Shown in pieces: positions 1 through 12,669 of a stretch of DNA of 64,000 bases. The DNA comes from Rhodocyclaceae bacterium (GTDB lineage: Bacteria; Pseudomonadota; Gammaproteobacteria; Burkholderiales; Rhodocyclaceae). Both the position numbers and the translations under genes were made by a program. Within the stretch, counting starts at the first letter, position 1, and each line of letters opens with the position of its first letter. The stretch is taken from NCBI GenBank assembly GCA_030824115.1, contig JAVBYI010000023.1:62001-126000 (forward strand), in the 5' to 3' direction. A model generated the notes under the pieces. The model was not told where the DNA came from. It did no database searches and worked only from the letters and a program-made list of their open reading frames with translations.

Positions 1-1299
<1,299 letters not shown>

Positions 1300-1356
1300 T
1301 TAGGCAAAAGTCCTTGGCATGTGTTTGCGTTCTATGGCCATACAGAGGTGATTTGC

Positions 1357-1369
1357 GCAATAATGTTGC
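1357..1369. promoter_or_regulatory. possible Lrp-type operator between leuA and lrp-like gene
   Basis: In the 133-bp divergent gap there is a short dyad GCAA-TAATG-TTGC with an AT-rich centre, the general shape of Lrp/AsnC sites. It lies 28 bp before the regulator's ATG. The site is short, so this is only a suggestion. Confidence 0.25.
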
Positions 1370-1396
1370 TCATTAAACGTATTTACAGGCATAGAC

Positions 1397-1864
1397 ATGG
1401 AACTCGACCGCTACGACCGCCAGATTCTTCAAGTCTTGCAGGAGGATGGGCGCATCAGCAATCAGGATCTGGCCGACCGCATCGGCCTCTCGCCTTCGCC
1501 CTGTCTGCGCCGCGTGCGTGCACTGGAGGAAGCCGGCCTGATCTGCGGCTATCGCGCGCTACTCGATGCGAAAAAGCTCGGCCTCTCTCTCATGGCGCTG
1601 ATCCACATCTCGATGGATCGCCACACGCCCGAACGCTTCGAGAACTTCGAAGCCGAGATCAACGCGATTCCCGAGGTGATCGAATGCCTGCTGATCACCG
1701 GCCAGGACGCCGACTACCAGTTGAAGACCGTGGTGCGCGACATGGATGCCTATCAGGAACTGCTGCTCAACCGCATCACGCGCATTCCCGGCGTTACCGG
1801 CGTGCATTCGAGTTTCGTGCTGCGGCGGGTGGTGGACAAGACAGCCTTGCCCGTAGGTGCCTGA
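1397..1864 (+). CDS. Lrp/AsnC-family transcriptional regulator
   Basis: DNA-binding regulator of amino-acid metabolism, 155 aa, the normal family length. The N-terminal winged helix-turn-helix covers residues 1-60 (LDRYDRQILQVLQEDGRISNQDLADRIGLSPSPCLRRV). A RAM/AsnC ligand-binding and oligomerisation domain covers about residues 65-145, with the IPEVIECLLITGQDADYQL stretch that lines the effector site in Lrp. It is divergent from leuA, so control of leucine synthesis and autoregulation are plausible. The exact effector cannot be read from sequence. A strong palindrome lies directly after the stop codon. Confidence 0.9.
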   Translation: MELDRYDRQILQVLQEDGRISNQDLADRIGLSPSPCLRRVRALEEAGLICGYRALLDAKKLGLSLMALIHISMDRHTPERFENFEAEINAIPEVIECLLITGQDADYQLKTVVRDMDAYQELLLNRITRIPGVTGVHSSFVLRRVVDKTALPVGA

Positions 1865-1875
1865 GGGCGCATGAC

Positions 1876-1898
1876 GACTGCGGCAATTTGCCGCAGTC
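1876..1898. repeat. 23-bp near-perfect palindrome after the Lrp-type gene
   Basis: Arms GACTGCGGCAA and TTGCCGCAGTC (11 bp each) flank a single central T, starting 11 nt after the regulator stop. As RNA it would fold into a strong hairpin, but no T-run follows on either strand, so it is not a classic intrinsic terminator. It may be an operator or an mRNA 3'-end stabiliser, and it sits 61 bp before the first nosL-like ATG. Confidence 0.6.
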
Positions 1899-1958
1899 CG
1901 ATTCATCATCGCCGCCTTATATTGCAGGGCATCATCAATCGCACCAAGGAAGCCCATC

Positions 1959-2567
1959 ATGGATCGTCGCGAAGCCCTCAAACTCTCCCTGCTCGCCGGT
2001 GCCGGCCTCGTTGCCGGACAGGCCAATGCCCAACAATCCTGCCCCGGCGACGGCACGCCGCTGCAGTTCACCCCCAAAAAGCCGGCGGACCCCCAAGCCC
2101 AACAGAACGACATCGAGAAATATCCCAAGTGCCCCTACTGCGGCATGGATCGCAAGCAATATCACCACTCGCGCATGCTGGTGCACTACAGCGACGATCT
2201 TGCCGACGGCACCTGCTCGCTGCATTGCGCGGCCATCAGCCTGTCACTCAATGTCGACCGTGAGCCCAAAGCCATGTTAGTGGGCGACAATGCCGCCGCC
2301 GGCGAAATCAAGCCGCTGGTCGATGTCGACAAAGCCACCTTCCTGGTCGGCAGCAAGCTGCCCGGCGTGATGACCGCCAACAGCAAGGTCGCCTACGGCA
2401 CGGAAGATGCCGCCAAGGCCGCACAGGCCGCCAATGGTGGCGAACTGGTAAAGTTCGATCAGGCACTGCTGCTCGCCTACACCGACATGTCGAAGGACGT
2501 CGCTCGTATCCGCAAGAACCGCGCGGAACGCAAACGCAAAATGATGGAACAACAACACAAGGGATGA
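1959..2567 (+). CDS. NosL-domain protein with Tat-like signal
   Basis: Probable periplasmic copper-handling protein, 202 aa. It begins DRREALKLSLLAGAG, a twin-arginine-like signal peptide. The NosL core follows: a CPYCGM motif near residue 54, a histidine pair (YHHSRM), then DGTCSLHCAA, matching the conserved cysteine pattern of NosL-type copper chaperones. The C-terminus is a short basic tail (RKNRAERKRKM). The start has AAGGAAG upstream. The ORF overlaps the next NosL-like gene by 4 nt (ATGA), implying translational coupling. No nosZ is in the window, so the client is unknown; a link to nitrous-oxide reductase or another copper enzyme is inference. Confidence 0.8.
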   Translation: MDRREALKLSLLAGAGLVAGQANAQQSCPGDGTPLQFTPKKPADPQAQQNDIEKYPKCPYCGMDRKQYHHSRMLVHYSDDLADGTCSLHCAAISLSLNVDREPKAMLVGDNAAAGEIKPLVDVDKATFLVGSKLPGVMTANSKVAYGTEDAAKAAQAANGGELVKFDQALLLAYTDMSKDVARIRKNRAERKRKMMEQQHKG

Positions 2568-3052
2568 AAACCTTCTTTGCCTTGCTGCTGGCAACCTGGA
2601 CGGCGCTTGCCGCCGCCCAGTTGCCGCCGCCGCCCAAGCCGGGGTCAAAAGATTTGTGCCCCGTCTGCGGCATGCTGGTCTCGAAGTATCCGCACTGGGT
2701 CGCCACCATCGTCTACAAGGATGGTCACGCCCATCACTTCGACGGCGCCAAGGATTTGCTCAAGTTCTGGTTCGACCCACCCAAATACGCCGCTGGCCAC
2801 AGCCGTGAGCAGATGGCGCGCATCACCGTCACCGACTACTACAACCTGCAGCCCATCGACGCCAAGACCGCGCTCTACGTGATCGGTTCCGACGTGCTCG
2901 GTCCGATGGGTCATGAATTCGTGCCACTGGCCAGCATGGCCGATGCCGAAGATTTCATGAAGGAACATAAAGGCAAGAGAGGCACACGCATCCTGCGCTT
3001 CGACCAGATCACGAAGGAACTACCCTTCCTGGTCGACGACGGCAAGTTCTAG
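2564..3052 (+). CDS. NosL-family copper-binding protein
   Basis: Second NosL-like protein, 162 aa, with a cleavable Sec signal (hydrophobic residues 1-18, ending AAAQ) followed by a proline-rich stretch and the CPVCGM motif near residue 35. The KDGHAHHFDGAKDLLKFWF segment supplies further candidate metal ligands. The usual lipobox cysteine of NosL lipoproteins is not evident. Translationally coupled to the preceding NosL-like gene. The stop codon overlaps the stop of the convergent histidine kinase by 4 nt. Two NosL paralogues in tandem suggest a heterodimeric or relay copper chaperone (inference). Confidence 0.8.
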   Translation: MKTFFALLLATWTALAAAQLPPPPKPGSKDLCPVCGMLVSKYPHWVATIVYKDGHAHHFDGAKDLLKFWFDPPKYAAGHSREQMARITVTDYYNLQPIDAKTALYVIGSDVLGPMGHEFVPLASMADAEDFMKEHKGKRGTRILRFDQITKELPFLVDDGKF

Positions 3053-4392
3053 GCTGATTCCAGTTGAATGGAAAATACGCTGCCTTTGCCTAATACCGAT
3101 TCAACCTTGATTGTGTAACCCGCCAGTTCGCACTGTTTTTTCACCAGGGCCAGGCCAAGCCCATAACCCTCCTGGCTGCGTTGGGTATCGTTGAAGCGGC
3201 GATAGGCCTCGAAGAGAAGCGGTATGCGCTCCGCCGGAATGCCCGGTCCGCTATCCACCACTTGAATCATCAGGCGTCCGTTGCAACGGCGCACCCCTGC
3301 CACAACGCCGCCCCGCTCGGTATAGCGTATGGCATTGCCGACCAGATTGTCGAGGATCGACTGCAGTAGCGTAATGTCGCCGATCAGTCGGGTGCGTGTC
3401 GGCACGCAAGAAAAACGCAGGCCCTTCGCGCCGGCCTTGTCGGCAAACTGGGCCGCACAGCGCTGCAACAGACTCCCCAGTTCGACAGCTTCCCTACGGG
3501 GCTGATATTCGCCGGCTTCGAGGCGGGACAGTTCCAGCAGACGGGAGAGCAGATTGCCCATACCACCCAATGCCTCTTCCATGCCCGGCAGGGTGCGAGC
3601 CACCCCGGCAGCGGCCTCTCCCTCGGTTCGCCGGGTCTTGAGATAACCAAGGTAAAGGCCAAGGGCATTCAGGGGATGCTTGAGATCGTGGCTCACCCCT
3701 GCCAGAAAGAGTGACTTGATGCGCGAGGCTTCCTCGACGGCCTGCTTTTCCGCGCGCACTTCCTCGACAAGTGCGACGTTTTCCAACTGCAGCCTGACGG
3801 CCGTAGCAATGGTCCGGTAATAGGTGTGGCCTAGCAGGACGATGGCGACAATCCCGCCCAGGGCCACGACGGCTGCAGTGAAGTAAATGCTCTCGCCACT
3901 CTGAAATAGCTTGACGGTATAGGGCAGCAAGGTAGCAATGACGAAGGCCGGCCCGGTTTTCGGGAGCGGTGCCAGCATGGCCGAGGCTGCCGAGGATATG
4001 CCCACTGCCAACGCCATGGTGATGGCGATATAAGTCCACTCCTGCGCCAACCCGCCAAACATCGTCCATGGCAGCACACCCCAGCAAAGTCCAACGGCGG
4101 CGTGCAGCATGGCATAGCGCCACTCCATTCGGTCGATATCGTCCAGACTCATCGCGTCGACCCGGCAACGCTGGCGTCGCATCGACAGCAGCGTCGCCCC
4201 ACTCAGCCCACACATGATGGCAGCCCAAAGCCATGCCCGTAATATTCCGTTCTGATAAAGAAGTTGGCTTGCCACGAGCAGGCACATCATCACGCCTGCC
4301 AAAAATCCGTGGCTGGCCTGGCGCAGGAATAGCCGGGCAAGTTCCCGGCGCTCTTCAAGATGCACCTGCCCGGCAGAAAATGATTGGGTCAT
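3049..4392 (-). CDS. membrane sensor histidine kinase
   Basis: Two-component sensor, 447 aa. About six hydrophobic segments occupy residues 20-195, with no recognisable periplasmic sensor domain. A short coiled coil (LENVALVEEVRAEKQAVEE) leads to the HisKA domain with the phospho-acceptor in VSHDLKHPL (His235). The HATPase core shows the N box NLVGNAIRYT, G1 box DSGPGIP and G2 box GYGLGLALV. The ATG at 4392 is chosen over upstream in-frame starts because MTQSFSAG follows normally. It is divergent from the response regulator at 4455 with a 62-bp gap. A HisKA kinase beside a NarL-type regulator is less common than a HisKA_3 partner. Confidence 0.9.
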   Translation of the reverse strand: MTQSFSAGQVHLEERRELARLFLRQASHGFLAGVMMCLLVASQLLYQNGILRAWLWAAIMCGLSGATLLSMRRQRCRVDAMSLDDIDRMEWRYAMLHAAVGLCWGVLPWTMFGGLAQEWTYIAITMALAVGISSAASAMLAPLPKTGPAFVIATLLPYTVKLFQSGESIYFTAAVVALGGIVAIVLLGHTYYRTIATAVRLQLENVALVEEVRAEKQAVEEASRIKSLFLAGVSHDLKHPLNALGLYLGYLKTRRTEGEAAAGVARTLPGMEEALGGMGNLLSRLLELSRLEAGEYQPRREAVELGSLLQRCAAQFADKAGAKGLRFSCVPTRTRLIGDITLLQSILDNLVGNAIRYTERGGVVAGVRRCNGRLMIQVVDSGPGIPAERIPLLFEAYRRFNDTQRSQEGYGLGLALVKKQCELAGYTIKVESVLGKGSVFSIQLESA

Positions 4393-4454
4393 GACAAAAC
4401 CTTGGGGTTGGCAGGGTAATATTGACATCTGGATATTACCTGAACGACATTTTC

Positions 4455-5075
4455 ATGATTCGTCTATTGCTGGCCGAAGACCATGCCCTGGTACGCGATG
4501 GGTTGCGTCTGCTGCTCTCCGCTCAGTCGGACATGACACTGCTGGCTGACACGGGAGATGGCGAAGCGGTCGTTCCGCTGGTGCGAGCGCATCGCCCCGA
4601 TGTTTTGCTCCTCGACCTGGGTCTGCCCCAACTCGATGGGTTGGCCGTCATGGCGGCGCTGGCCACGGAAAAGTTGCCGACGCGCGTGCTGGTCGTCACG
4701 GCCCGCCTTGACCCGGTCTCGGTACGAACCAGCCTCGCCCTCGGCGCCGCCGGCTATCTGCCCAAGCATGAGGACAGCGACGTTCTCCTCACGGCCATCC
4801 GCGCTGTCGCCGCTGATCGCCGCTATATCAGTCCCGAGATTGCCCATCTCTACCCGCCTTCGCAGGAAACACCCCCTACCGACGCACTGACCTCGCGCGA
4901 GCGGGAGGTACTGGGTCACGTGGGACAAGGGCTTTCGTGCAAGGAAATCGCCCGGCATCTGGGCATTTCCGACCTCACGGTGCGCAAGCATCGGGAAAAT
5001 CTCTGTCGCAAGCTCCATGTCAGGAATACCGCCGAACTAGTGGCATTCGCCATTCGAGCCAGTTATGCCTCATGA
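4455..5075 (+). CDS. NarL/FixJ-family response regulator
   Basis: 206-aa two-domain regulator. The receiver domain covers residues 1-118 with acidic pair E8/D9, phospho-acceptor D54 (LLLDLGLPQ), T/S at TAR and the conserved K in YLPKHED. A LuxR-type helix-turn-helix covers residues 140-200 (LTSREREVLGHVGQGLSCKEIA, then DLTVRKHRENLCRKL). The first ATG in the open frame (4422) would add 11 residues upstream; MIRLLLAEDHALV at 4455 aligns with family N-termini. Partner is the divergent kinase. The secreted pore-former-like gene starts 100 bp downstream on the same strand and is a candidate target (inference). Confidence 0.92.
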   Translation: MIRLLLAEDHALVRDGLRLLLSAQSDMTLLADTGDGEAVVPLVRAHRPDVLLLDLGLPQLDGLAVMAALATEKLPTRVLVVTARLDPVSVRTSLALGAAGYLPKHEDSDVLLTAIRAVAADRRYISPEIAHLYPPSQETPPTDALTSREREVLGHVGQGLSCKEIARHLGISDLTVRKHRENLCRKLHVRNTAELVAFAIRASYAS

Positions 5076-5174
5076 CCCTTGTCCCATACGGCATCGGCCG
5101 TATTTTTTTGCCGCCCCCATCCTTCTACACTTCATCTCGATTTTTTGAACCCACCTCACTCAGGGAGAAGCGCA

Positions 5175-6398
5175 ATGCCCAGAAATTCAAGTTCGATGCC
5201 CTACCGTGCCACCTTGATCGGTGCGCTCGCCATGGCCACGGTCACCACAGCCAATGCAGAAGTTCTTAGCGTATCCGGCAGCATCCTGGCAAAGATCAAT
5301 GCGGATGCCACAGCAAAGAGCAAATTACTGGCCAAGCTCGGTGTCGATGGCAACAGCAGCATCAAGGGCATCCGGGTAATGAACGGGCGAATGGATGCCA
5401 TCGGGAAGAAGTTGCACTTGCCGGAACGCAAGCTGAGCTTTATCACCTCCAGCGAAGTGCTCAACTGCGTGCCGGTCGAAGTTACCCGGAACGTCACGCT
5501 GAGCAAGGAAACAACCAACACCGTCGCGGTCACCAAGAGCGAAACATTCGGTGCCGAGGTTTCCGCTACGGTCAGCGCTTCCTATATGGGCGCAGAAGTC
5601 AGCGGCACAGCCACGGCCTCCTATGACTACACCTCCGAGAACATGCAAGAGAACTCATCAACCGTCAAGGTCGAAGATTCCACTTCAGTGTTATTCCCGG
5701 CAGCCGTCGGCGGTTTCGTTTCCGTTCTTGAATCGATGAAGCTCACCGCAACCGGTATTCCCTACACCATCACCTTTGTCCCGACAAATGAAACACAGTT
5801 CGAGTTCCAGGTTGAAAAGGCCGCGAATGGTCAAGCCTGCCTTTATGAGGGGGTTGGGTTCTCGGGCCGGAGTGCCTGTTATCCCGTGGGTAAAGAAGTT
5901 TCCTCAGTGGGGGATCTGAATGACAAGATCCGCAGTATCAAGCTTGAGGGCAAAGCACGCGCCGAAGTGTTTGAACACATCAACTTCGGTGGTGCCAAAA
6001 CCAATGTTAATGCCTCCCTCACAAACACCGGACTTGGCCCAGCCAACTATTCTTCATTGAAAGTGCGTGGCGATGCAGAGACGCAAACCGTGATGCTCAA
6101 GTGGTCTGACATCAAGGCCTTGGTTCCGAAAACCGTGCAATCCTTCGATTTGAATGGCACCATCAGCATCGATGCCTCAAGCACTGATGGCAAGCGGATA
6201 TCCACGTATGCCATGACCGATGACGAAGTCAAGGCAGCCTGCGAAAGGCTGACGGGCAGACCTCAGGGTGCAGACAAGCAAAAACAGGCAGGGATGGCAG
6301 GCAAGGGGCCGATGTCGGCCGCTACCTATGTGAATAGCGTCGACAAACAGCGGTTCGAGAGCCTGCTGAAATCCGGCAAGCTCAAGAAAATCAACTAA
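5175..6398 (+). CDS. secreted aerolysin-like / beta-gamma-crystallin protein
   Basis: 407 aa, not matched to a named protein. Signal peptide: residues 1-29 (ATLIGALAMATVTTANA|E). Residues ~96-205 show long alternating Ser/Thr-hydrophobic beta strands (NVTLSKETTNTVAVTKSE, then GAEVSATVSASYMGAEVSG), a polar loop (YTSENMQENSS) and an IPYTITFVPTN strand, the pattern of the aerolysin/ETX-MTX2 pore-forming module with its pre-stem loop. Residues ~221-298 form a beta/gamma-crystallin domain of two Greek keys (ACLYEGVGFSGRSACYPVG; FEHINFGGAKTNV), with NDKIRS resembling the calcium-binding N/D-N/D-x-x-S/T-S signature. The C-terminal 110 residues are unassigned and end in a lysine-rich tail. Start chosen at 5175 because GGGAG lies 7 nt upstream. 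Domain calls are by eye; pore activity is inference. Confidence 0.6.
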   Translation: MPRNSSSMPYRATLIGALAMATVTTANAEVLSVSGSILAKINADATAKSKLLAKLGVDGNSSIKGIRVMNGRMDAIGKKLHLPERKLSFITSSEVLNCVPVEVTRNVTLSKETTNTVAVTKSETFGAEVSATVSASYMGAEVSGTATASYDYTSENMQENSSTVKVEDSTSVLFPAAVGGFVSVLESMKLTATGIPYTITFVPTNETQFEFQVEKAANGQACLYEGVGFSGRSACYPVGKEVSSVGDLNDKIRSIKLEGKARAEVFEHINFGGAKTNVNASLTNTGLGPANYSSLKVRGDAETQTVMLKWSDIKALVPKTVQSFDLNGTISIDASSTDGKRISTYAMTDDEVKAACERLTGRPQGADKQKQAGMAGKGPMSAATYVNSVDKQRFESLLKSGKLKKIN

Positions 6399-6444
6399 CA
6401 ACAGGTAGAAGGTTTCAACCCGGATTCGCGGGTATGCTTTGCTT

Positions 6445-9687
<3,243 letters not shown>

Positions 9688-9690
9688 GGT

Positions 9691-10239
9691 TTAGTACGCG
9701 GGCTTTTCCTTGGCGTCGTTGAAGCGCTTGACGCCGATCATGATTTCCTTCTTCGCTTCCTCGGCATCGACCCAGCCCTCGACCTTGACGAATTTGCCCG
9801 GCTCGAGATCCTTGTAGTGAGCGAAAAAGTGGGAGATCGCGTCGAGCGTGATCTGCGGAAAATCGCGCGGCGATTCGATTTCGCGATAGATCGGGGTCAG
9901 CTTGTCGACCGGCACCGCCAGCAGCTTGGCATCCTCGCCGGCCTCGTCGGTCATCTTCAGCATGCCGACCGGGCGGCAGCGCACCACCACGCCGGGCGGC
10001 AGCGCAAACTGGGTCACGACCAGCACATCGACCGGGTCGCCATCGCCCGCGATGGTATGCGGGATGTAACCGTAGTTGCAGGGATAGTGCATCGCCGTGC
10101 CCATGAAGCGATCCACGAAGATTGCGCCGGAGTCCTTATCCACCTCGTACTTGATCGGATCGGAACGCATCGGAATCTCGATGATGACGTTGAAATCATT
10201 CGGCAAATCCTTGCCGGAGGGGACGTTGTTGAGTGCCAC
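9691..10239 (-). CDS. ppa: inorganic pyrophosphatase
   Basis: Soluble family I pyrophosphatase, 182 aa, hydrolysing the PPi released by NadE and other synthetases. Signature: IIEIPMRSDPIKYEVDKDSG, YGYIPHTIAGDGDPVDVLV (Mg2+-binding DGDPVD) and KVEGW near the C-terminus. Start ATG has GGAGCAGCC upstream. It lies 3 bp before nadE, so the operon is ppa-nadE-glnB. Confidence 0.97.
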   Translation of the reverse strand: MALNNVPSGKDLPNDFNVIIEIPMRSDPIKYEVDKDSGAIFVDRFMGTAMHYPCNYGYIPHTIAGDGDPVDVLVVTQFALPPGVVVRCRPVGMLKMTDEAGEDAKLLAVPVDKLTPIYREIESPRDFPQITLDAISHFFAHYKDLEPGKFVKVEGWVDAEEAKKEIMIGVKRFNDAKEKPAY

Positions 10240-10265
10240 GGGCTGCTCCTGCGTAAAAAAGAATA

Positions 10266-10271
10266 ATTATA
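10266..10271 (-). promoter_or_regulatory. putative -10 box of the ppa-nadE-glnB operon
   Basis: A perfect TATAAT on the minus strand lies 27 nt upstream of the ppa ATG in the 43-bp gap after copZ. A convincing -35 element is not evident. This suggests ppa has its own promoter despite the tight spacing to copZ. Confidence 0.4.
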
Positions 10272-10282
10272 AGCGCATCAAC

Positions 10283-10495
10283 TCAGCTTGCTTCGAACCC
10301 GGCATCGTCAATCGCCGCGCACAGCGCTTCGCGTGTCACCTTGGCCGGGTCGAACGCCACCACGGCCTGACCCGGATCGAGCGTCACTTCCGCCTTGGCC
10401 ACACCGGGGGTTTCCGAAAGCACACGGGTCACGCTGCCCGAGCAGCCGCCACAGGTCATGCCGCCCACTTTGATGGTCGTTGTTTCCATATTCAC
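10283..10495 (-). CDS. copZ: copper chaperone, heavy-metal-associated domain
   Basis: 70-aa ferredoxin-like HMA protein that hands Cu(I) to the CopA exporter. The metal site is [12 protein letters not shown] (MxCxxC). It starts within the last codons of copA (4-nt overlap), so it is translationally coupled. The start could be the first ATG (MNMETTT) or the third codon. Confidence 0.9.
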   Translation of the reverse strand: MNMETTTIKVGGMTCGGCSGSVTRVLSETPGVAKAEVTLDPGQAVVAFDPAKVTREALCAAIDDAGFEAS

Positions 10496-12669
10496 TTCCT
10501 TTCCGGTTTCCAGCGTTTCAATAACAGGGAGTTGCTCACAACCGAGACCGAGCTCATCGCCATCGCTGCGCCGGCAATCACCGGGTTGAGATAGCCGAGC
10601 GCCGCCGCGGGAATGCCGATCACATTGTAGATAAAGGCCCAGAACAGGTTCTGGCGGATCTTCGCCAGCGTGGCGCGCGACAGGGAAATCGCATCCGCCA
10701 CGCCGTTGAGATCGTTGCGCATCAGGGTGATGTCGGCCGCCTGCATTGCCACGTCGGCCCCCGCACCCATGGCGAAGGAGACATCGGCGGCGGCCAGCGC
10801 CGGCGCGTCGTTGATGCCGTCGCCGGCCATGCCAACCACCTTGCCCGCCGCCTTGAGCGCGGCGACATGGGTCGCCTTGTCGGCCGGCAGGACACCGGCC
10901 TCAAAACGCGTCACACCGGCCTGTCGGGCAATCTCGGCGGCGGTTACGGCGTTGTCACCGGTGAGCATCACGACCTCGACACCCAGCGCCTGCAAGCGCG
11001 CCACGGCCGCCTTTGAGGACTCGCGCAAAGGATCGGCGACAGTGATCATGCCGACGATGTCGTCACCGAGCGCCACGACGATCTGCGCCTTCGCTTCCGT
11101 CACCCCCAGCCAGTCCGGCGAACCGACGCGCACCGCCCTGCCCGCTACCGTGCCGGCAATTCCACGGCCGGCTTCAACCGTCACCTCCTGCGGCGCATCG
11201 AGTGCCAATCCGCGCGCCTTCGCTTCGGCCACCAGCGCAGCAGCCAGCGGGTGCGACGAGCCTTGTTCGAGGCTGGCGGCAAGGCGCAATACCTCATCTG
11301 CCGTCCTGCCATCGCCGACATTTTGTATATCAGTCACCACCGGTTTGCCTTCCGTCAGCGTCCCCGTCTTGTCCACCGCCAGCACATTGATCTTTTCCGC
11401 CAGTTCCAGCGCCTGCGCATTGCGGATCAGCACGCCGGCCTTGGCGCCCAGCCCCGTGCCGACCATAATCGCCGTCGGTGTCGCGAGCCCCAGTGCGCAG
11501 GGGCAGGCGATCACCAGCACGGCCACCGCATTCACCAGTGCATAGGTAAAGTCGCCATAGGACATCATCCAGCCGATAAACGTCAGCAGTGCGATGGCAC
11601 CCACCACCGGCACGAAGATCGCGGACACCCGGTCGGCGAGGCGCTGCACGGGTGCTTTTGATCCTTGGGCCTCTTCCACCAGACGGATGATGCCGGCCAG
11701 CAATGTATGTGAACCCACCCCGGTCGCCTTGCAACGCAGCAGGCCATCGCCGTTGATGGTCGCGGCGAAGACTTTATCGCCGGGAGCTTTCGCGACCGGC
11801 AGGCTCTCGCCGGTCAGCATCGATTCATTGGCACTGGAGTTACCGGCGACCACCTCGCCATCGACCGGCACGGCCTCACCCGGCCGCACCACCACGATGT
11901 CGCCGGGAATCAGGCTCGCCACCGGTACTTCGACGATCTCTTCGCCACGCTCGACAAACGCCGTTTGCGGCGCCAGCTTCATCAGCGCCTCGATCGCCGC
12001 GCCGGTCTTGGCCTTGGCGCGCGCCTCGAGAATCTTGCCCATCAGCACCAGCGTGATGACCGTCGCCGACGCCTCGAAATACACATGCAGATGCGTCCAG
12101 TCGAGCAGCCAGACCGCCGTGCTGTACAGCCACGCCATGCTAGTGCCGAGCGCGACGAGCACATCCATGTTGCCGCTGCCGCCGCCGCGCACCGCATTCC
12201 AGCCGCCGACGTAGAAACGCCAGCCCACCCAGAACTGCACCGGCGTGGCGAACATGAATTGCAGCCAGCGCGGGATGATGTCTTCGGTGTGGCACTCGGC
12301 ACCTAATGAGAAACCGCCGTCGAACATCGCCGGCATCTGCGCCAGCAGCGGCAGGGTCAGCGCCAGCGCGATCCAGAAGCGCTTGAGCTCGGCCTGATAC
12401 GCCGCCGCCTTGCGGGCCTTTTCCTCACCCCGCGTATCCGCCGTCGACAGCGCCGCCTTGAAGCCGGTCTTGACGATGGTCGCGATCAGCTTGTCGACAT
12501 CGGCCTGCGCCGGATCGAAGCGGATATGCGCCCGCTCGGCTGGCAGGTTTACCACCGCCTCCACGCCCGGCAGCTTGTTCAACTGCCGTTCGATGCGCCC
12601 CGAGCAGGCGGCACAGGTCATGCCGGCAATCGAAAGCTCAACAACTTTTTCAACTTCTTCAGTAGTCAT
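10492..12669 (-). CDS. copA: Cu(I)-exporting P1B-type ATPase
   Basis: Pumps Cu(I) out of the cytoplasm. 725 aa with one N-terminal HMA domain ([13 protein letters not shown], ~residues 16-28), eight predicted helices, actuator TGES, intramembrane CPC ([14 protein letters not shown]), phosphorylation site DKTGTLT and hinge GDGIND. Upstream it overlaps addA by 4 nt; downstream it overlaps copZ. Being joined to recombination genes rather than to a cueR-type regulator is unusual. A degenerate repeat copy encodes NVGDGRTA just after the DKTGT region. Confidence 0.95.
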   Translation of the reverse strand: MTTEEVEKVVELSIAGMTCAACSGRIERQLNKLPGVEAVVNLPAERAHIRFDPAQADVDKLIATIVKTGFKAALSTADTRGEEKARKAAAYQAELKRFWIALALTLPLLAQMPAMFDGGFSLGAECHTEDIIPRWLQFMFATPVQFWVGWRFYVGGWNAVRGGGSGNMDVLVALGTSMAWLYSTAVWLLDWTHLHVYFEASATVITLVLMGKILEARAKAKTGAAIEALMKLAPQTAFVERGEEIVEVPVASLIPGDIVVVRPGEAVPVDGEVVAGNSSANESMLTGESLPVAKAPGDKVFAATINGDGLLRCKATGVGSHTLLAGIIRLVEEAQGSKAPVQRLADRVSAIFVPVVGAIALLTFIGWMMSYGDFTYALVNAVAVLVIACPCALGLATPTAIMVGTGLGAKAGVLIRNAQALELAEKINVLAVDKTGTLTEGKPVVTDIQNVGDGRTADEVLRLAASLEQGSSHPLAAALVAEAKARGLALDAPQEVTVEAGRGIAGTVAGRAVRVGSPDWLGVTEAKAQIVVALGDDIVGMITVADPLRESSKAAVARLQALGVEVVMLTGDNAVTAAEIARQAGVTRFEAGVLPADKATHVAALKAAGKVVGMAGDGINDAPALAAADVSFAMGAGADVAMQAADITLMRNDLNGVADAISLSRATLAKIRQNLFWAFIYNVIGIPAAALGYLNPVIAGAAMAMSSVSVVSNSLLLKRWKPERK
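11300..11323 (+). repeat. dispersed 24-nt repeat, copy 3 (inside copA)
   Basis: Reads GCCGTC, CTG, CCATCGCCGAC, ATTT, with AT instead of AG in the core. It encodes NVGDGRTA in the nucleotide-binding domain of CopA. Confidence 0.7.

Noticed and set aside
12318..12342. GCCGTC followed by ATCGCCGGCATC in copA
   Set aside because: Needs a base deletion and two mismatches to fit the repeat; probably chance.
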